Origin: Kingdonia uniflora
Lineage: Eukaryota; Streptophyta; Magnoliopsida; Ranunculales; Circaeasteraceae
DNA length: 64,000 bases
Assembly (NCBI GenBank): GCA_014058105.1
Contig: JACGCM010002156.1
Coordinates: forward strand, 372,001-436,000
Reading direction: 5' to 3'
A model generated the notes under the pieces. That model did no database searches and was not told the DNA's origin. It was given only the letters and a program-made list of their open reading frames with translations. The position numbers were made by a program, and so were the translations under genes. Positions 11,720 to 22,475 of this stretch are shown here, one piece after another (position 1 is the first letter of the stretch; each line of letters opens with the position of its first letter).

Positions 11720-12952
11720 GGACACATTCTGATTCAGTTTGAGGGTGGGGGTAAATAAGATTTTCATAACTTTTTCCAAGAAAAGTTATTATTCTAGGGC
11801 ATTCTGGTATTGTAGACACATTTTTTGCATACTCTGATCTTTGGACATTCTTAGAATCTTAGAGTTGCACTTGGGATAAAATTATAAGGTGAAGGTTTAT
11901 TTTAAACCGTAAATTGTTAGTGCGTTAAGAATTTTTAAGTTTTTGGTACTACCATCCTATTATATGTATTTCAGAAGAAAATCACCCTTATAATTGCACT
12001 TCACGTAGTTATGTTATCAAGGTTTTGTTACAACAAACTATCACCTTTTGATTAATTAACAGTTTGGGTTAGGAAGAATCTGTAATGAGGGAGACATTTA
12101 CCTTGGAAAATTTTGTTTCTCATAAATTCATACTAAGGGTTTGTATTTATTTTCACAAGTTATTGGCTCCTTTCACGAAGCTGACATACTCGTAAAAAAA
12201 AAAAAAAAAAAGTCATTCACAATTCAAGGCCCCTTGCAAGATTTAGAACTGAAAGAGGAAGAATTTTTATTAATCTCGAGGCAAGCCATGAATAAATGTG
12301 AAAGTAAGAGACCAAAAAAGTAAAAATCGAGTCTCTATGAGTATAGTTGAGAACTATGTGAAGGAAGACAAGTTGCACGTATAAAGAGCAAATGAAAACT
12401 CAAATACAAAAGTCTTACCATTAAAAACTTGTGTGGATAGATATTTTCCTTGAAAGATTCATAAAAGATAGCGAACAAACTAAGGTAGTTGTCAAACAAA
12501 CTTCTAGATTTCTTTCACCATACTAAAGATAAGGCTAAGGTTATTTGAAAGAATTATCAAACTTCTTCATTCCAGAAACTAAATTCACTACACAAAGGAT
12601 AAAATTCTGAAACTTGATCTAATCTGATTGTAGTATAATTGACTTGATAAATTTTAAACGTATCTGATGGTTAACCCTTGTTTAAGTGTTATATCTAGGA
12701 GATGAATTTAATTTATTTTCAGAGATACCAGGAGTAATGATTATTAGTTGTTTATAATTCCAGAACGTCTGTGATAGAATTTTGTGGGTATATTCAATGA
12801 AAACCCTCACGAGACATAACTCGTCCTATTTAGGTAACCTATAGGTTGAAAGGCTTGTTGCATACGCTAAATGCAATCGTAAGAAACCACGAAAGAGTTT
12901 AGTTTTCCTTTCTTTTGCTAAGGGACTAACAATATGTCAGTTTGGGGGTATT
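11720..12952 (+). other. Athila 3' non-coding region with polypurine tract
   Basis: No recognisable gene. The stretch has a G-rich run near 11740-11755 (GAGGGTGGGGGTAAATAAG), an A-run at about 12195-12211, and the tract TTTGGGGGTATT at 12941-12952 directly before the 3' LTR, which is the likely plus-strand primer (PPT). Some Athila elements carry an env-like ORF here. None is visible. Confidence 0.7.
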
Positions 12953-13453
12953 TGATAGGCATAAAAATGCTTATTTTGTCCTTCAATTCACATTATCTAG
13001 GACCTTATTTTATGTTTCACTGAGCCTTATTAAAGTATGTTTGACTATTGCAGGTAATAAGATAATTGTAACCAAGCCCGGTCTTAAAGCCCAACTTTTA
13101 CAAGCTAAAAAGTTGCTGGAGATTACCAGTTGTCAAGAGCTGCTGGAGATGGCCTAGTACTAGTCAACAACTGCTGGAAGACTTAGTCAAAGATTTTGGC
13201 TAAAAGATCTCCACAAAAGGAGGGTTGTTGAGGGAGATGAGGGCTGGAGTTAGGTTAAAAGAGAGAGTTGTAAAAAGGGAGGAAAGTTATCTTTTTATAT
13301 TTTTATCCTTTTTCCACCGTAGTTCTTCTATTTTTGGAGGAAAACCTTTTTTTTAATCAATAAAGAATAGTTTCTATTTCACAATTTTGATCTTTGCATC
13401 CCTTAGAACGAAACCCTCTATGTTTCAACAAACCGATTTGATGCAGATTATCA
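12953..13453 (+). repeat. Athila 3' LTR
   Basis: A 501-bp LTR pairing with 3544-4047, with TG...CA ends. It is followed at 13454-13458 by the target duplication ATAGG, after which the interrupted Tat repeat array resumes. Confidence 0.93.
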
Positions 13454-13458
13454 ATAGG

Positions 13459-14757
13459 CCATCCTCGCAAAGTACGAAAGTCGAGGTGTCCTTGAAGTAG
13501 GTCGCCCTCGTAAAATATGAAAGTCGTTTTTTGACGTAAAAAATAAAATCACTTAACTGGGGGCGTCCTTGACGTAGGCCATCTTCGCAAAGCACGAAAA
13601 TTGAGGTGCCCTTGACGTAGGCCATCCTCGCAAAGTGCAAAAGTCAAGGAGTCTTTGAAGTAGGCCGCCCTCGCAAAATATGAAAGTTATTTTTAAACTT
13701 AAAAACAAAATTACTTAACTGGGGGCGTCTTTAACGTAGGCCGTCCTCACAAAGATCGAAAGTCGAGGTGCCCTTGACGTAGGCCATCCTCGCAAAACAC
13801 GAAAGTCGGGGAGTCCTTGAAGTAGGTCGTCCTCACAAAGTACGAAAGTTGAAGTGTCCTTGAAGTAGGTCGCCCTCACAAAATATGAAAGTCATTTTTT
13901 GACGTGAAAACGAAATTACGTAACTGGGGGCGTCCTTGACGTAGGCCGTCCTCGCAAAACACGAAAGTCGAGGTGTCCTTGAAGTAGGCTACCCTCGCAA
14001 AATATGAAAGTCATTTTTTGACGTAAAAAAAAAAATCACTTAACTGGGGGCGTCTTTGACGTAGGTCGTCCTCGCAAAGCACCAAAGTCGAGGTACCCTT
14101 GACGTAGGCCATCCTCGCAAAACACGAAAGTCGAGGTATCCTTGAAGTAGGCCGCCCTTGCAAAATATGAAAGTCATTTTTGACGTAAAAATACAAAATC
14201 ACTTAACTGAGGGAGTCCTTGACGTAGGTCGTCCTCGCAAAGCACGAAAGTCAGGGAGTCCTTGAAGTAGGTCGTCCTCGCAAGGCACGAAAATTGAGGT
14301 ATACTTGAAGAAGGTCGCCCTCACAAAATATGAAAGTCGTTCTTTGACATTAAACACAAAATCACGTAACTGGGGGCATCTTTGACATAGGCTGTCCTCC
14401 CAAAGCACGGAAGTCGAGGTGCCCTTGAAGTAGGCCATCCTCGCAATGCACGAAAGTCGAAGTGTCCTTGAAGTAGGCCGCCCTCGCAAAATATATAAGT
14501 CGCATTTTGACGTGAAAACAAAATCACGTAACTGGGGGCATCCTTAACGTAGGCCATCCTCGCAAAGCACGAAAGTCGAGGTGCCCTTGAAGAAGGCAGT
14601 CCTCGCAAAGCACGAAAGTCGAGGTATCCTTGAAGTAGGCCGCCCTCGCAAAATACAAAAGTCGTTTTTAACGTGAAAGCAAAATCACGTAACTGGGGAC
14701 GCCCTTGACGTAGGTCATCCTCGCAAAGCACGAAAGTCGAGGTATCCTTAAAGTAGG
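13459..14757 (+). repeat. Tandem-repeat array of ~162 bp built from ~42-bp subunits
   Basis: The landmark 'aactggggg' (or a one-base variant) occurs at 13556, 13718, 13923, 14043, 14206, 14369, 14531 and 14692. The spacings are 162, 205, 120, 163, 163, 162 and 161. The exceptions equal 162 plus or minus about 42, the length of the inner unit (gtaggccgtcctcgcaaagc followed by acgaaagtcgaggtgccctt). Long minus-strand ORFs here are products of the repeat and are not genes. Arrays between integrase and 3' LTR are known in Tat elements and can seed satellite DNA. Confidence 0.9.
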
Positions 14758-15011
14758 CACTGCACACCTAGTTCAACATACTAATCAGCATGTACAACCT
14801 AAATGATTTAGTCCAATGAGGACTACTCGAAAAGTTTTGGCGGGCACCACGCGCCTAGCTCAAAGGACCTGGTCGCTTATGCGACCAAAATAATTTAGTC
14901 CAATAAGGACTACTCGAAAAGCTTTGGCAGGCACTTCGCGCCTAGTTCAACGGACCTGGTCATCTTCACGACCAACGTGATTTAGTTTAACGAGGACTAC
15001 TTAAAAAAAAT
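14758..15011 (+). repeat. Second repeat type (~90-100 bp units) of the Tat 3' region
   Basis: A different unit is repeated here: 'tttagtccaa.gaggactact' followed by 'cgaaaag.tttggc.ggcac' and 'cgcgcctagttcaa.ggacct', then 'ggtc' and 'gcgacc'-like ends. At least two and a half copies are present (about 14812, 14892 and 14980). A diverged continuation appears at 15626-15665, beyond the LTR at 15012-15625. Confidence 0.65.
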
Positions 15012-15625
15012 TGTAGTAGCCTACTCACAGCCTTCTACTCGAAGCCTACTCGCAGCCTTCTACTTGCATCCTTATACTCGAAGCCTTCTACTTGCTGCCT
15101 TCTACTCGAAGCCTCGAGAACAGACTGTACACATCGCAGCAGAAACACTTCGACCATAGCTGCACATGGTCAAAGTATGACGGGACAAGCAGTTATCACA
15201 TCAAACGTGTTTGGCGCCCATACCCTTGTCAGTACAAACATGTCCGGCGCCTATACTTGCTCCAGAATATCCAGACAGTAATTATGTAACCTGACCCACA
15301 CTTGGTGACTCAGCTTCCTATACTTCTATAAATAGGAGAGATGGGAATCCAAGTAGAGGTTGGGAGGTCTCCCCTCTGAGCTCTTGCATTTTACCTTCGA
15401 CCACACTGTAAAAGACAATACTCAAACCTTCAATTACTCATCAGTAATATAATCTCTCTTAAAAATCCTCATTCGGAGGTCGTAGAGCGCCACATTCGGG
15501 CCTCTACGCAAGTATATTGTCTATTGATTTTTTGGATTCTAGATTATATGCTTGAATCCTCTAATTAAGGATAACCACGTGGTGTAAGAGCCAACTTCCT
15601 CTCCAAAAGAAGTTAGGCCCCTACA
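15012..15625 (+). repeat. Probable solo LTR
   Basis: The 614-bp segment starts TGTAG and ends CTACA, a short inverted repeat as in LTRs. It contains a TATA box (TATAAATAGGAGAG near 15327) followed by an R/U5-like stretch. The flanks on both sides look like one interrupted copy of the second repeat type: 'cacttcgcgcctag' on the left copies and 'cacttcgtgcctca' after it. That points to an inserted LTR without internal region. A clean 5-bp target duplication was not found. Alternatively it is the 3' LTR of the Tat element itself. Confidence 0.5.
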
Positions 15626-16716
15626 GTTTTGATGAACACTTCGTGCCTCACTAAGTAGACCTGTTCTTTCCAACAAACTGATCTTGTCTAAACAAACGAA
15701 TATTTAAAAAGATCGTCAGACAAGTTGTTGCTAATTAATAAGCATAACGACCATGGCAGATATTACTGGTCGCCGGATTTAATTTCAAAATAAAAGGCAA
15801 TTCAATTCCCTACAACTTTCTACCAAGATAACTGATAGACAAGACTAAACACAACACAAAAAGACTTGATTCAAAGCAAATATATCAGGAACAACAAGGT
15901 CCCTCACAACTAGCCACTCTAACGTCCTCCTCGGCCATCGGACGCAACACAACTTCGCAGCTTACACAATTTTGCACTTGGTCTCACAAAATAAGATACT
16001 AGAACCATCGTTGTTCCTGCGTCTTCCTCTCCGGCAAGGGAAGTGTAGACGGCTCAATATGAGTTAGCACTAATGGCTTCCCAGCAAGCCCACGCTCACC
16101 AAACTAGAACTTACTATAAAACTCCATCCAATTGGTTACCCGCGCTTCAAACCTTGCCTTCGACCGCATCTGCATCTTTCTCCCCTCGACGCCTGCTTTT
16201 TGGTTCCAAGCTCCAAATGTTAAACTAGAAGTGCCCCTCCCACAGGTTTGTTAATGTGTATTGGCATTTCTCTCCCAGAAGCCCATATATATAAAAAGCA
16301 TCATTAATGACCTTGGGGAAATCCAAGAGTCATCCCCCTCTTTAAAGCATCATACTCCCAATTACTGCGCCTATAAAACGCCGCCCACCTCTCCCAAAAT
16401 GGCCCCACCCACTGCCCCTTGGAACTTGCAATTCGCATTAATAGCGGATATGCCATTTCGTCTATATTAATCTATCACCACGTCGTTACTACGAGATCCT
16501 CATAACGATGACACTCCCACGTCGTCAATAATACGATAAAACGTATACTAAACATACGTAAGCATAAATATATCAAGAAAAACATAACAAGTTTAGCGAC
16601 ATATGTTTACAGACAATGGCCCAACGAACATCTTAAGTTTACATACCAAAGCATCAAGTCATAAAAGCTGTCTTTCGCACCCCCCCACTACGGGCACTAC
16701 AAAACGACCTTACCAT
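15626..16716. other. Non-coding Tat 3' sequence
   Basis: No gene was seen. The first ~40 bases resemble the second repeat type. The rest has only short ORFs without motifs (for example 16261-16470). A run of seven C lies near 16681. Confidence 0.4.
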
Positions 16717-19071
16717 TCACACATGGGGCTGGACAGCGGCCGCTCTGTCCTCCTCCTCAAGTTGTGCATCATCTTCAGGGGTAATATCCATCTTGCCCCC
16801 GAGAGGCAGAGGGCCTTGACGTCTAAAATATCCCAGATGGCGCAACTCAGGTACGTCTTGCATTTGTCGCAGCACCAACAACGGCGGAGCCAACGTATCC
16901 ACCCACCACTTCGTAGATGAGCGAAACTCTTCTTCTAAACGGGTGTTGCCCTCCACCAGCTCGGCAACACGGCCCTGCTGCCCGTCCGCTACATGCTTCG
17001 CTCCTGTTAACTCCCCACAGAGGGCCTGCTCGCTTGCTTCCTTCTCCAATGACAGAGACCTCAATCGTCCATGGGTCACCTCCAGGTCACCCTTTACCAC
17101 AAGCTTCTCATCAGTCACAATTTTCACTAGCTCTTCGAGCCCAGCGGTCATATTCGCAACATGCTCCGCTAGCTCGTGATGAACAACCTCCGTAACGAGA
17201 TCCTTCTGCGAGGCCGTCATTTCTTCAAACCACAATTCTAGCTCGGCATTACACCTGGCGAGGTTCTCGGCCCGGAGTAACGAGGCCTCAAGCGTAAGGG
17301 TACCCTGCATTAAATAAGCAAAAAATATTTATTACTCATAAGTTTGAAGATAACGAAGATATATATAATATAACAATAACCTACTCGGATAGCTGCCACG
17401 ACCGCTACACGACGAGCTCGAGGATCATCCAACGCCTCAGCAAGACATTTTTTTTCCTTATCCTTATAAGGGGTACTCTGCACTTCCCCATCTGGCAAGC
17501 TGCCCCCGAAGAGTCTGCCACTTCCTACTGAACGGGTCCCTTCTTCTACGAAGGACTAAGACAACGGCTCTTTTTTCTTGCTTCGCAGTTGTATTGGGCC
17601 TTCGTCCAAAAGCCCGACGGTCACTAACCTCTGCCACTTTGTGACCGGAGAATCCTCCGTGTGACCACTGACCCCCCGAAGTCCAGGGCTTTGCCCTGCG
17701 ACAAGAGGCGAGGCCCCATTCAAGCCGGGCACATCCTTTCCCCTCGCATTTAAGATCAATATCAGCTTCATCCCAATACTCTCCACTGACTTGTAAATGT
17801 ACACACTCTCCACAGAATAAGTGTTGCTCGCAGGACGTATACGAGGTTCATTATACTTGCTCGCTGACCAATACTTGTCGGAGTCAAACTTTTCATCTAG
17901 AATATTCGTCAACACTTGGCACTCTTTATTTTTATGACCAAGCACACGCAACGTGATGACTTATAAGATACCCTCGTTAGTGTCACACCTGTAGAATAAC
18001 GATCAATCATTTAGTCAACGAATATCAAATGATCGTACAACCATTACAAATTATAACAAGGAACATACACTTCATATTAAACACGTTATGGTGTAAATGA
18101 CGGTTGGGCCCGTTATTATAATCAAAAGCCCCTGTCACCAGGATCGGATGCCGACACCAATAATTTCCACTCGTCGGCAACTTAAAAATCTTTGGCTCGC
18201 CAAATTTACGAGCTATATAATACCAATGCCTCCACTCAGACGCGCAAGTGTGCATGATTCTCTGACACCTCAGACCTGCATCACCCTCCTTGCCCTGAAC
18301 AACCTTACCTATTACTTTTTTCGCCTTGGTCGAGGTCCGAGTTTGTCGCCCCTCACAACCCGCGCGTGTTCGTGAACGTGTAACACGAGGAGACGCCGGT
18401 TCTTCTATCGCCTCAGCCTCATCATGTTCTGCCCCCATTCCCTCAGGAACAACATCCCATTGATGCGGACAACATCCCATCTTATAAGCGACCATTATGT
18501 CCCCACAACCTACATTCCAACGAGGTGGCACCGACTGATTAATCAGCCAGCACCCCGTCATTACCCGATAAAAATTGCCATTCATTTGCCCCGGGGCTCG
18601 TCCAAACGAGTTCAGACATTTTTTAGTCAAATCATCTAAAGGAAACCTCAGCCCCGCATCAAATTGCCTGAAGTAAACGATGCATTGGTTGGGTGCTAAC
18701 GACTGGCAATTCGGCCATATCCACGCACTACTTCCTCTAGCCTTCTCTCGCTCGTTCACTTCGTCCAGGAACTCCATCGTGATCCCTGGCCTCTCATAAT
18801 CGGCCAGCGGGCCAGGCAACCTCCACTCGCTTGGATAAGGCCAAAAAGACTTAGAAACCCCCCTTTCGCAGGAACTTATAATGTCCTCGTGGGCCAGATC
18901 TCCAGGAACTCTCCCTCGCACCATGAAGTCCGCCCGTGACTCGGCTCTTAAGTCACAAGGCACCGATGTCCCTGCCTCGTGATCGTGGCCACCCACCCAC
19001 CCCACGGGTACGGTTCCCGACGGGACGACTGTGGAGCCCACCGTCGATGACTCACCCTCAGAGACAACCAT
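16717..19071 (-). pseudogene. Antisense ORF of Tat element: putative-gypsy-transposon domain plus coiled coil, interrupted
   Basis: Reading minus, the first frame starts at 19071. At about residues 120-190 it has FRQFDAGLRFPLDDL and NGNFYRVMTGCWLIN, wording like the plant 'putative gypsy type transposon' family (PF04195), then a basic segment with SPRVTRSRTR. A second block (17951-17556) follows after a likely intron. An in-frame TAG near 17555 leads into the block ending ...RRVAVVAAIR at 17385. A GT-AG intron 17305-17384 joins this in frame to a heptad-rich helix (17304-16717; LLRAENLARCNAELELWFEE). Extra antisense ORFs downstream of pol are described for Tat elements; their role is unknown. 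The TAG and uncertain first intron suggest decay. The domain call is from memory of the family wording. Confidence 0.55.
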
Positions 19072-19559
19072 TTCTCGGCTCGTTTTTGCCTATCCTTCCC
19101 TCGTAACTATATACCCACACGTACTCAGTGCTCGTATGTCCCTGCACGAGCCTGGCGCAAATGTCATGCTCAAGCCTAAGGGAACGAAGGGCAAAATGGT
19201 CACCTAACTTACTAGGGTACCCTAGGGACAGGCTACCACCCCCTACTCGCATTCCCTGGCACGGCCACCACAAATTCCTGCGACTCCGCGACGAATAACA
19301 CGATTCGTCCCGACGCCACGGTCACCCCAACCTCTCTGGTTTCCACCGGTAGGCGATGCATTCCCCGATTAGCTCGGGTGTTTCACACGGTTCAAAAACA
19401 TATACAAGACAGAATATCATGATAAATAAACATAGTTTTTTGAAAACTTTCCCGTGAAATCCCAAATGCAGTTCCAACCCAAATGCCCAAATATTCTGCT
19501 CTTGCAATCAAGAAATCAAAACCAGAGAAGTTGAATTGAAAGAGACGATATTTATAATG

Positions 19560-20410
19560 GAAGATACAACCTCTTTAAACATGTGAAGAGACAGTTTTAT
19601 TTCAAATTCAGTGGGCCCACGTGTATAACTCAACATGTTGCCCACTGCGCCAGCAGTCACACCACACACTTTCCCACGAATTTAATAATGAGCCCCCCCT
19701 CCCAAGACAGTGCTAGACAGATTGTCATACGCTTTCCAATACAACGAGCTCCACATACGGCCAGACTACCTCAGATCTCCCTCGAAAGCCAGACTGTGGG
19801 AGGGCACGCTCCCGCTAGTAACAAAGCGACATGTTGTCTAAACGAGCAAGCTCTATCAACGACCACAACCTCACCTCATTCGAGCAGCGAAAGGACAGGT
19901 CGACTAACAAGCAAGCTCGTCGGTCGTCCAACACTCGATGCATAGAGACTCCAACGAAGCCACTCTACAAATATCTCTAAAGGCCAAGCAAGTGCCAGCG
20001 ACTAAAAGATGGTAACAACGAACACCCAATCTCACGACCCTGAAAGGATAGCCTAGGAATTTCCCAGGGCACGTGAGCACGAATGCTCCTAGGTCAAACC
20101 CTCTTTATAAATAGTGGGGAAGAGATAAACTAAATGGATCTTTTTCTTCTTCCTTCTTCAAGCAGACTACTCTTCCTCAACGATCTCGAACGCAACCAGA
20201 GAGACATAGAGGAACCCGGAGAGAGTTGAGCGGTGCCCTTCTCCGGTTCAGTATCAAGCTCGACCCATCGAACGATTATTGTTGTCTCCTAATAAAATAA
20301 GGAGACTACAAGGGCTTAACTTTGATCGAAGTAGAGATTAGGGTGGGTGGAATTTGAAGAAGCCTAGTTTTTGGGCAAAAAAAATTTCTCTCTCCAAAGA
20401 CACATCAAGT
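19560..20410 (+). repeat. Candidate 3' LTR of the Tat element
   Basis: The segment holds a TATA box in + orientation (TTTATAAATAGTGGGG near 20103) followed by a pyrimidine-rich leader-like stretch, as in LTR U3-R-U5. It lies downstream of the antisense ORF, where a Tat 3' LTR is expected. Exact ends are not determined because no second copy is in the window, so the coordinates are approximate. Confidence 0.3.
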
Positions 20411-21035
20411 TGAAGATGTAACTACGTGAATACCCTTCATGATTTAGTTTTAACAAGTATTTTGCAGGGGTAATGACGGGAATCCAATACTATCCTCTAA
20501 CAATTGAAATATGACAAATGTGCAAAGCTATTTTAGATTATAAGTTTGTATTTGACAATGGGTATATTAGACATTTGTAGTAGACTCCTCATATATTAGC
20601 CACCAAATTAGGCCTTATTGGCTAATAAAAGTCAAATTTTTATTTTATTTTATTTTTTATTTTTCCACTACATCTGACTCCTCAAAAGGTACTTGTCAAA
20701 TGCCACATGTCAACTTTTTCTTAGAATCCTTAATTTTTGGGTAGATTTTGTTTTATTAAATTTGGTTGGTGAAGAGTGAAAAAATAGTTAAATTTGATGA
20801 ACAAATATGACTTTAGATAATTTGACTTTAATTTGGAGAGTTGGATGTAGGTGTTTTATAGAGATTTGGCTTTCCAAATTTGACTTTAAGCCAATATAGA
20901 GAGTCGGATGTAGGCCTTATTATTAACTCTTTAATAAAGTTAATATCGTTTTTTAAAAAGATGAACTTATTTGGAGTCTGAAAATGGCAACAACTTGAAA
21001 ACCTTATAATTAGTGTTTAGCTTTAAGTACAGTTG
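20411..21035. other. AT-rich intergenic sequence
   Basis: No gene. It contains inverted copies of a short motif ('actacatctgactcctc' near 20668 and 'gagagtcggatgtagg' near 20898), which may be ends of an old MITE. No target duplication was confirmed. Confidence 0.35.
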
Positions 21036-21038
21036 TTA

Positions 21039-21423
21039 TAGCATATCTAACAGAGATGGTATGCTATTCCGGTTTTGGATACTAGTATCCGGAATAGCAT
21101 ACCACTTTGCTCTAACAGATTTATCTCAAAATTCAGTTTTTATATATTAAAATTGGGACCGACAATGTTATTTTTTGAGAGAGAAATTTTTTATTAAAAA
21201 TTGAGACCCACAATATTCTTTTATTAGAGAGAGAAAAGAAAGAGAAGAAATAGTTGTATGGGATCCACAAAAGTAGTATGCACATACCACTCTCTAAGTT
21301 CTGGATTTGCATACGTTGGAAGGGTATGTGGGTGAGTAAGTTGAGCACCATGCTCCTGTTGGAAGGAGTTTTCGCAAAAGTATGTGAAAAGTGTAACAGT
21401 ATATCATGCTGTTGGAGATGCTC
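21039..21423. mobile_element. Tourist/PIF-Harbinger-like MITE with internal hairpin
   Basis: The left end TAGCATATCTAACAG and the inverted right end GAGCATCTCCAACAG agree at 12 of 15 positions. The flanks carry TTA at 21036-21038 and 21424-21426, the 3-bp duplication typical of PIF/Harbinger elements. The element is 385 bp and AT-rich without coding capacity, as expected for a MITE. Near its left end is a perfect inverted repeat of 16 bp (21057-21072 and 21089-21104) around a palindromic centre, flanked by direct repeats TCTAACAGA. Confidence 0.65.
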
Positions 21424-21426
21424 TTA

Positions 21427-22475
21427 GTAGTCTGGTGAAATAAAGGGAAAGACAGCGCTTTCGAGATGTGTGCTTGAAAAAGTGGTGGTGGACAAAACAA
21501 TGAACAACTGAGTTGCACCGGAGCTTAGGTGTGATGGAAAAAAAAAGGGGGGCGAAGCCGCAGTTTTAATGCCACGTAGATAAACGGCCAAATCATAGCT
21601 TCTGAAATGCCTCACTGCATGACGCGTTTACGTTTTCTAAGAAACATATTTATTACCCCTCTCTTCGCCTTTATTCACCAAAATGCCATCCTACCAAAAC
21701 ATATAGTTATATAAAACAGGCCTTGGCTCTCGAACAATACCCACCTATTGTCCAAAGGGACCAATTCAATCTTAAATTAGCACAAGCCCAGCCCAGTATC
21801 CTTCTTATCTCTGTTTACATTTTTCGAATAGGTTTGGCCTTGGTTTGGTCTGGAACCTTAGTGTTGATCAGGGTGGTTGCTAGCATACTTACATGCCACT
21901 AAAGTACTTTCTAAGGACAGACAGACAACCGGTAATTTTGATCCTAATATCATTGTAGACATTACTCCTACGAAATCAAAATGATCCAGCTATTTTCTAT
22001 CATCTGTAGTAAATCAAGATTTAGGGAGTAAAATGCAGAACCTTAGTTACAGTACAAATATTTTTTCAGGACTTGAATCGCGAAACGAAGGAGATTTAAT
22101 ACAATTTTTGAAAGCAACAAAATCTTTGAAACAAAATCCTCTCCATCATCACCCATACTCAAGGATTATGCACCCCTAACCCTACCATTACCTAAAACTA
22201 ATGCTTTCATCAAACCAAACCAAATTTAGTCTCCCAACTACAAAATACAATATAAACAAATCCAACTACAAAAAAAACAAAGAAAGAAAACCCCAAAAAT
22301 ATCAAAATATAACAAGAAACAACTTAGTGGGGTTTGCCACCAAAGGTCATATCATGCCAGCTCTCTCCCCTCTACCTCACTCAAGATTCCCCACCTTCTC
22401 TTCTCTTCTCCTCTCAAGAACTCCCACTCATCTCTCTTTTTCTCTCAGTTTTGAGAGTAAGAAGAGAGAGAGAGA
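21427..22475. other. Upstream region of the RLCK-V-like gene
   Basis: No gene was recognised. The last ~100 bases are CT-rich and end in a GA microsatellite (agaagagagagagagaga) immediately before the ATG at 22476, consistent with a plant 5' UTR. Several upstream ATGs exist (for example 22201), so the transcript start cannot be placed. Confidence 0.4.

Larger units (their letters stand above)
3544..13453 (+). mobile_element. Athila-lineage Ty3/gypsy element, full length but degenerate
   Basis: A complete LTR element of 9,910 bp. LTRs at 3544-4047 and 12953-13453 start with TGATAGGC and end with TTATCA, and agree at roughly 95% by eye. The target duplication ATAGG is seen at 3539-3543 and 13454-13458. 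A PBS matching tRNA-Asp follows the 5' LTR, and a G-rich tract (TTTGGGGGTATT) precedes the 3' LTR. The interior has a ~2-kb leader, gag, protease, RT, RNase H and integrase in that order, then ~1.2 kb of non-coding 3' sequence with no recognisable env-like ORF. Gag and pol carry several frameshifts and stops, so the copy is not autonomous. It is inserted in the tandem-repeat tail of the Tat element, in the same orientation. Confidence 0.93.
1..20410 (+). mobile_element. Tat-lineage Ty3/gypsy retrotransposon, 5' end outside window, interrupted by nested elements
   Basis: The order RT, RNase H, a second RNase H, integrase, tandem-repeat tail, antisense ORF and probable 3' LTR matches the large Tat/Ogre-like plant gypsy elements, which are known for a dual RNase H, variable 3' tandem repeats and extra antisense ORFs. 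Seen directly: degenerate pol reading frames up to 3264, a repeat array at 3397-3543 that resumes at 13459-14757, and minus-strand ORFs at 16717-19071. The array is split by an Athila element. A probable solo LTR lies at 15012-15625. The right boundary near 20.4 kb is inferred from an LTR-like TATA region and is uncertain, because the 5' LTR needed for comparison is outside the window. An alternative is that 15.6-20.4 kb belongs to a second related element. Confidence 0.55.

Noticed and set aside
11720..12952. A possible env-like gene of the Athila element
   Set aside because: No long ORF, signal peptide or membrane segment is visible; only short frames in AT-rich sequence.
13425..14767. Several minus-strand ORFs with repeated 'RPTSRTPRLSCFARMAYVKG'-like peptides
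   Set aside because: They are translations of the 162-bp tandem array, with lengths set by the repeat. There is no start context or domain.
16717..19071. Antisense frames as an independent host gene
   Set aside because: The position between Tat repeats and a probable LTR, the transposon-type domain and the internal stop fit an element-borne ORF better.
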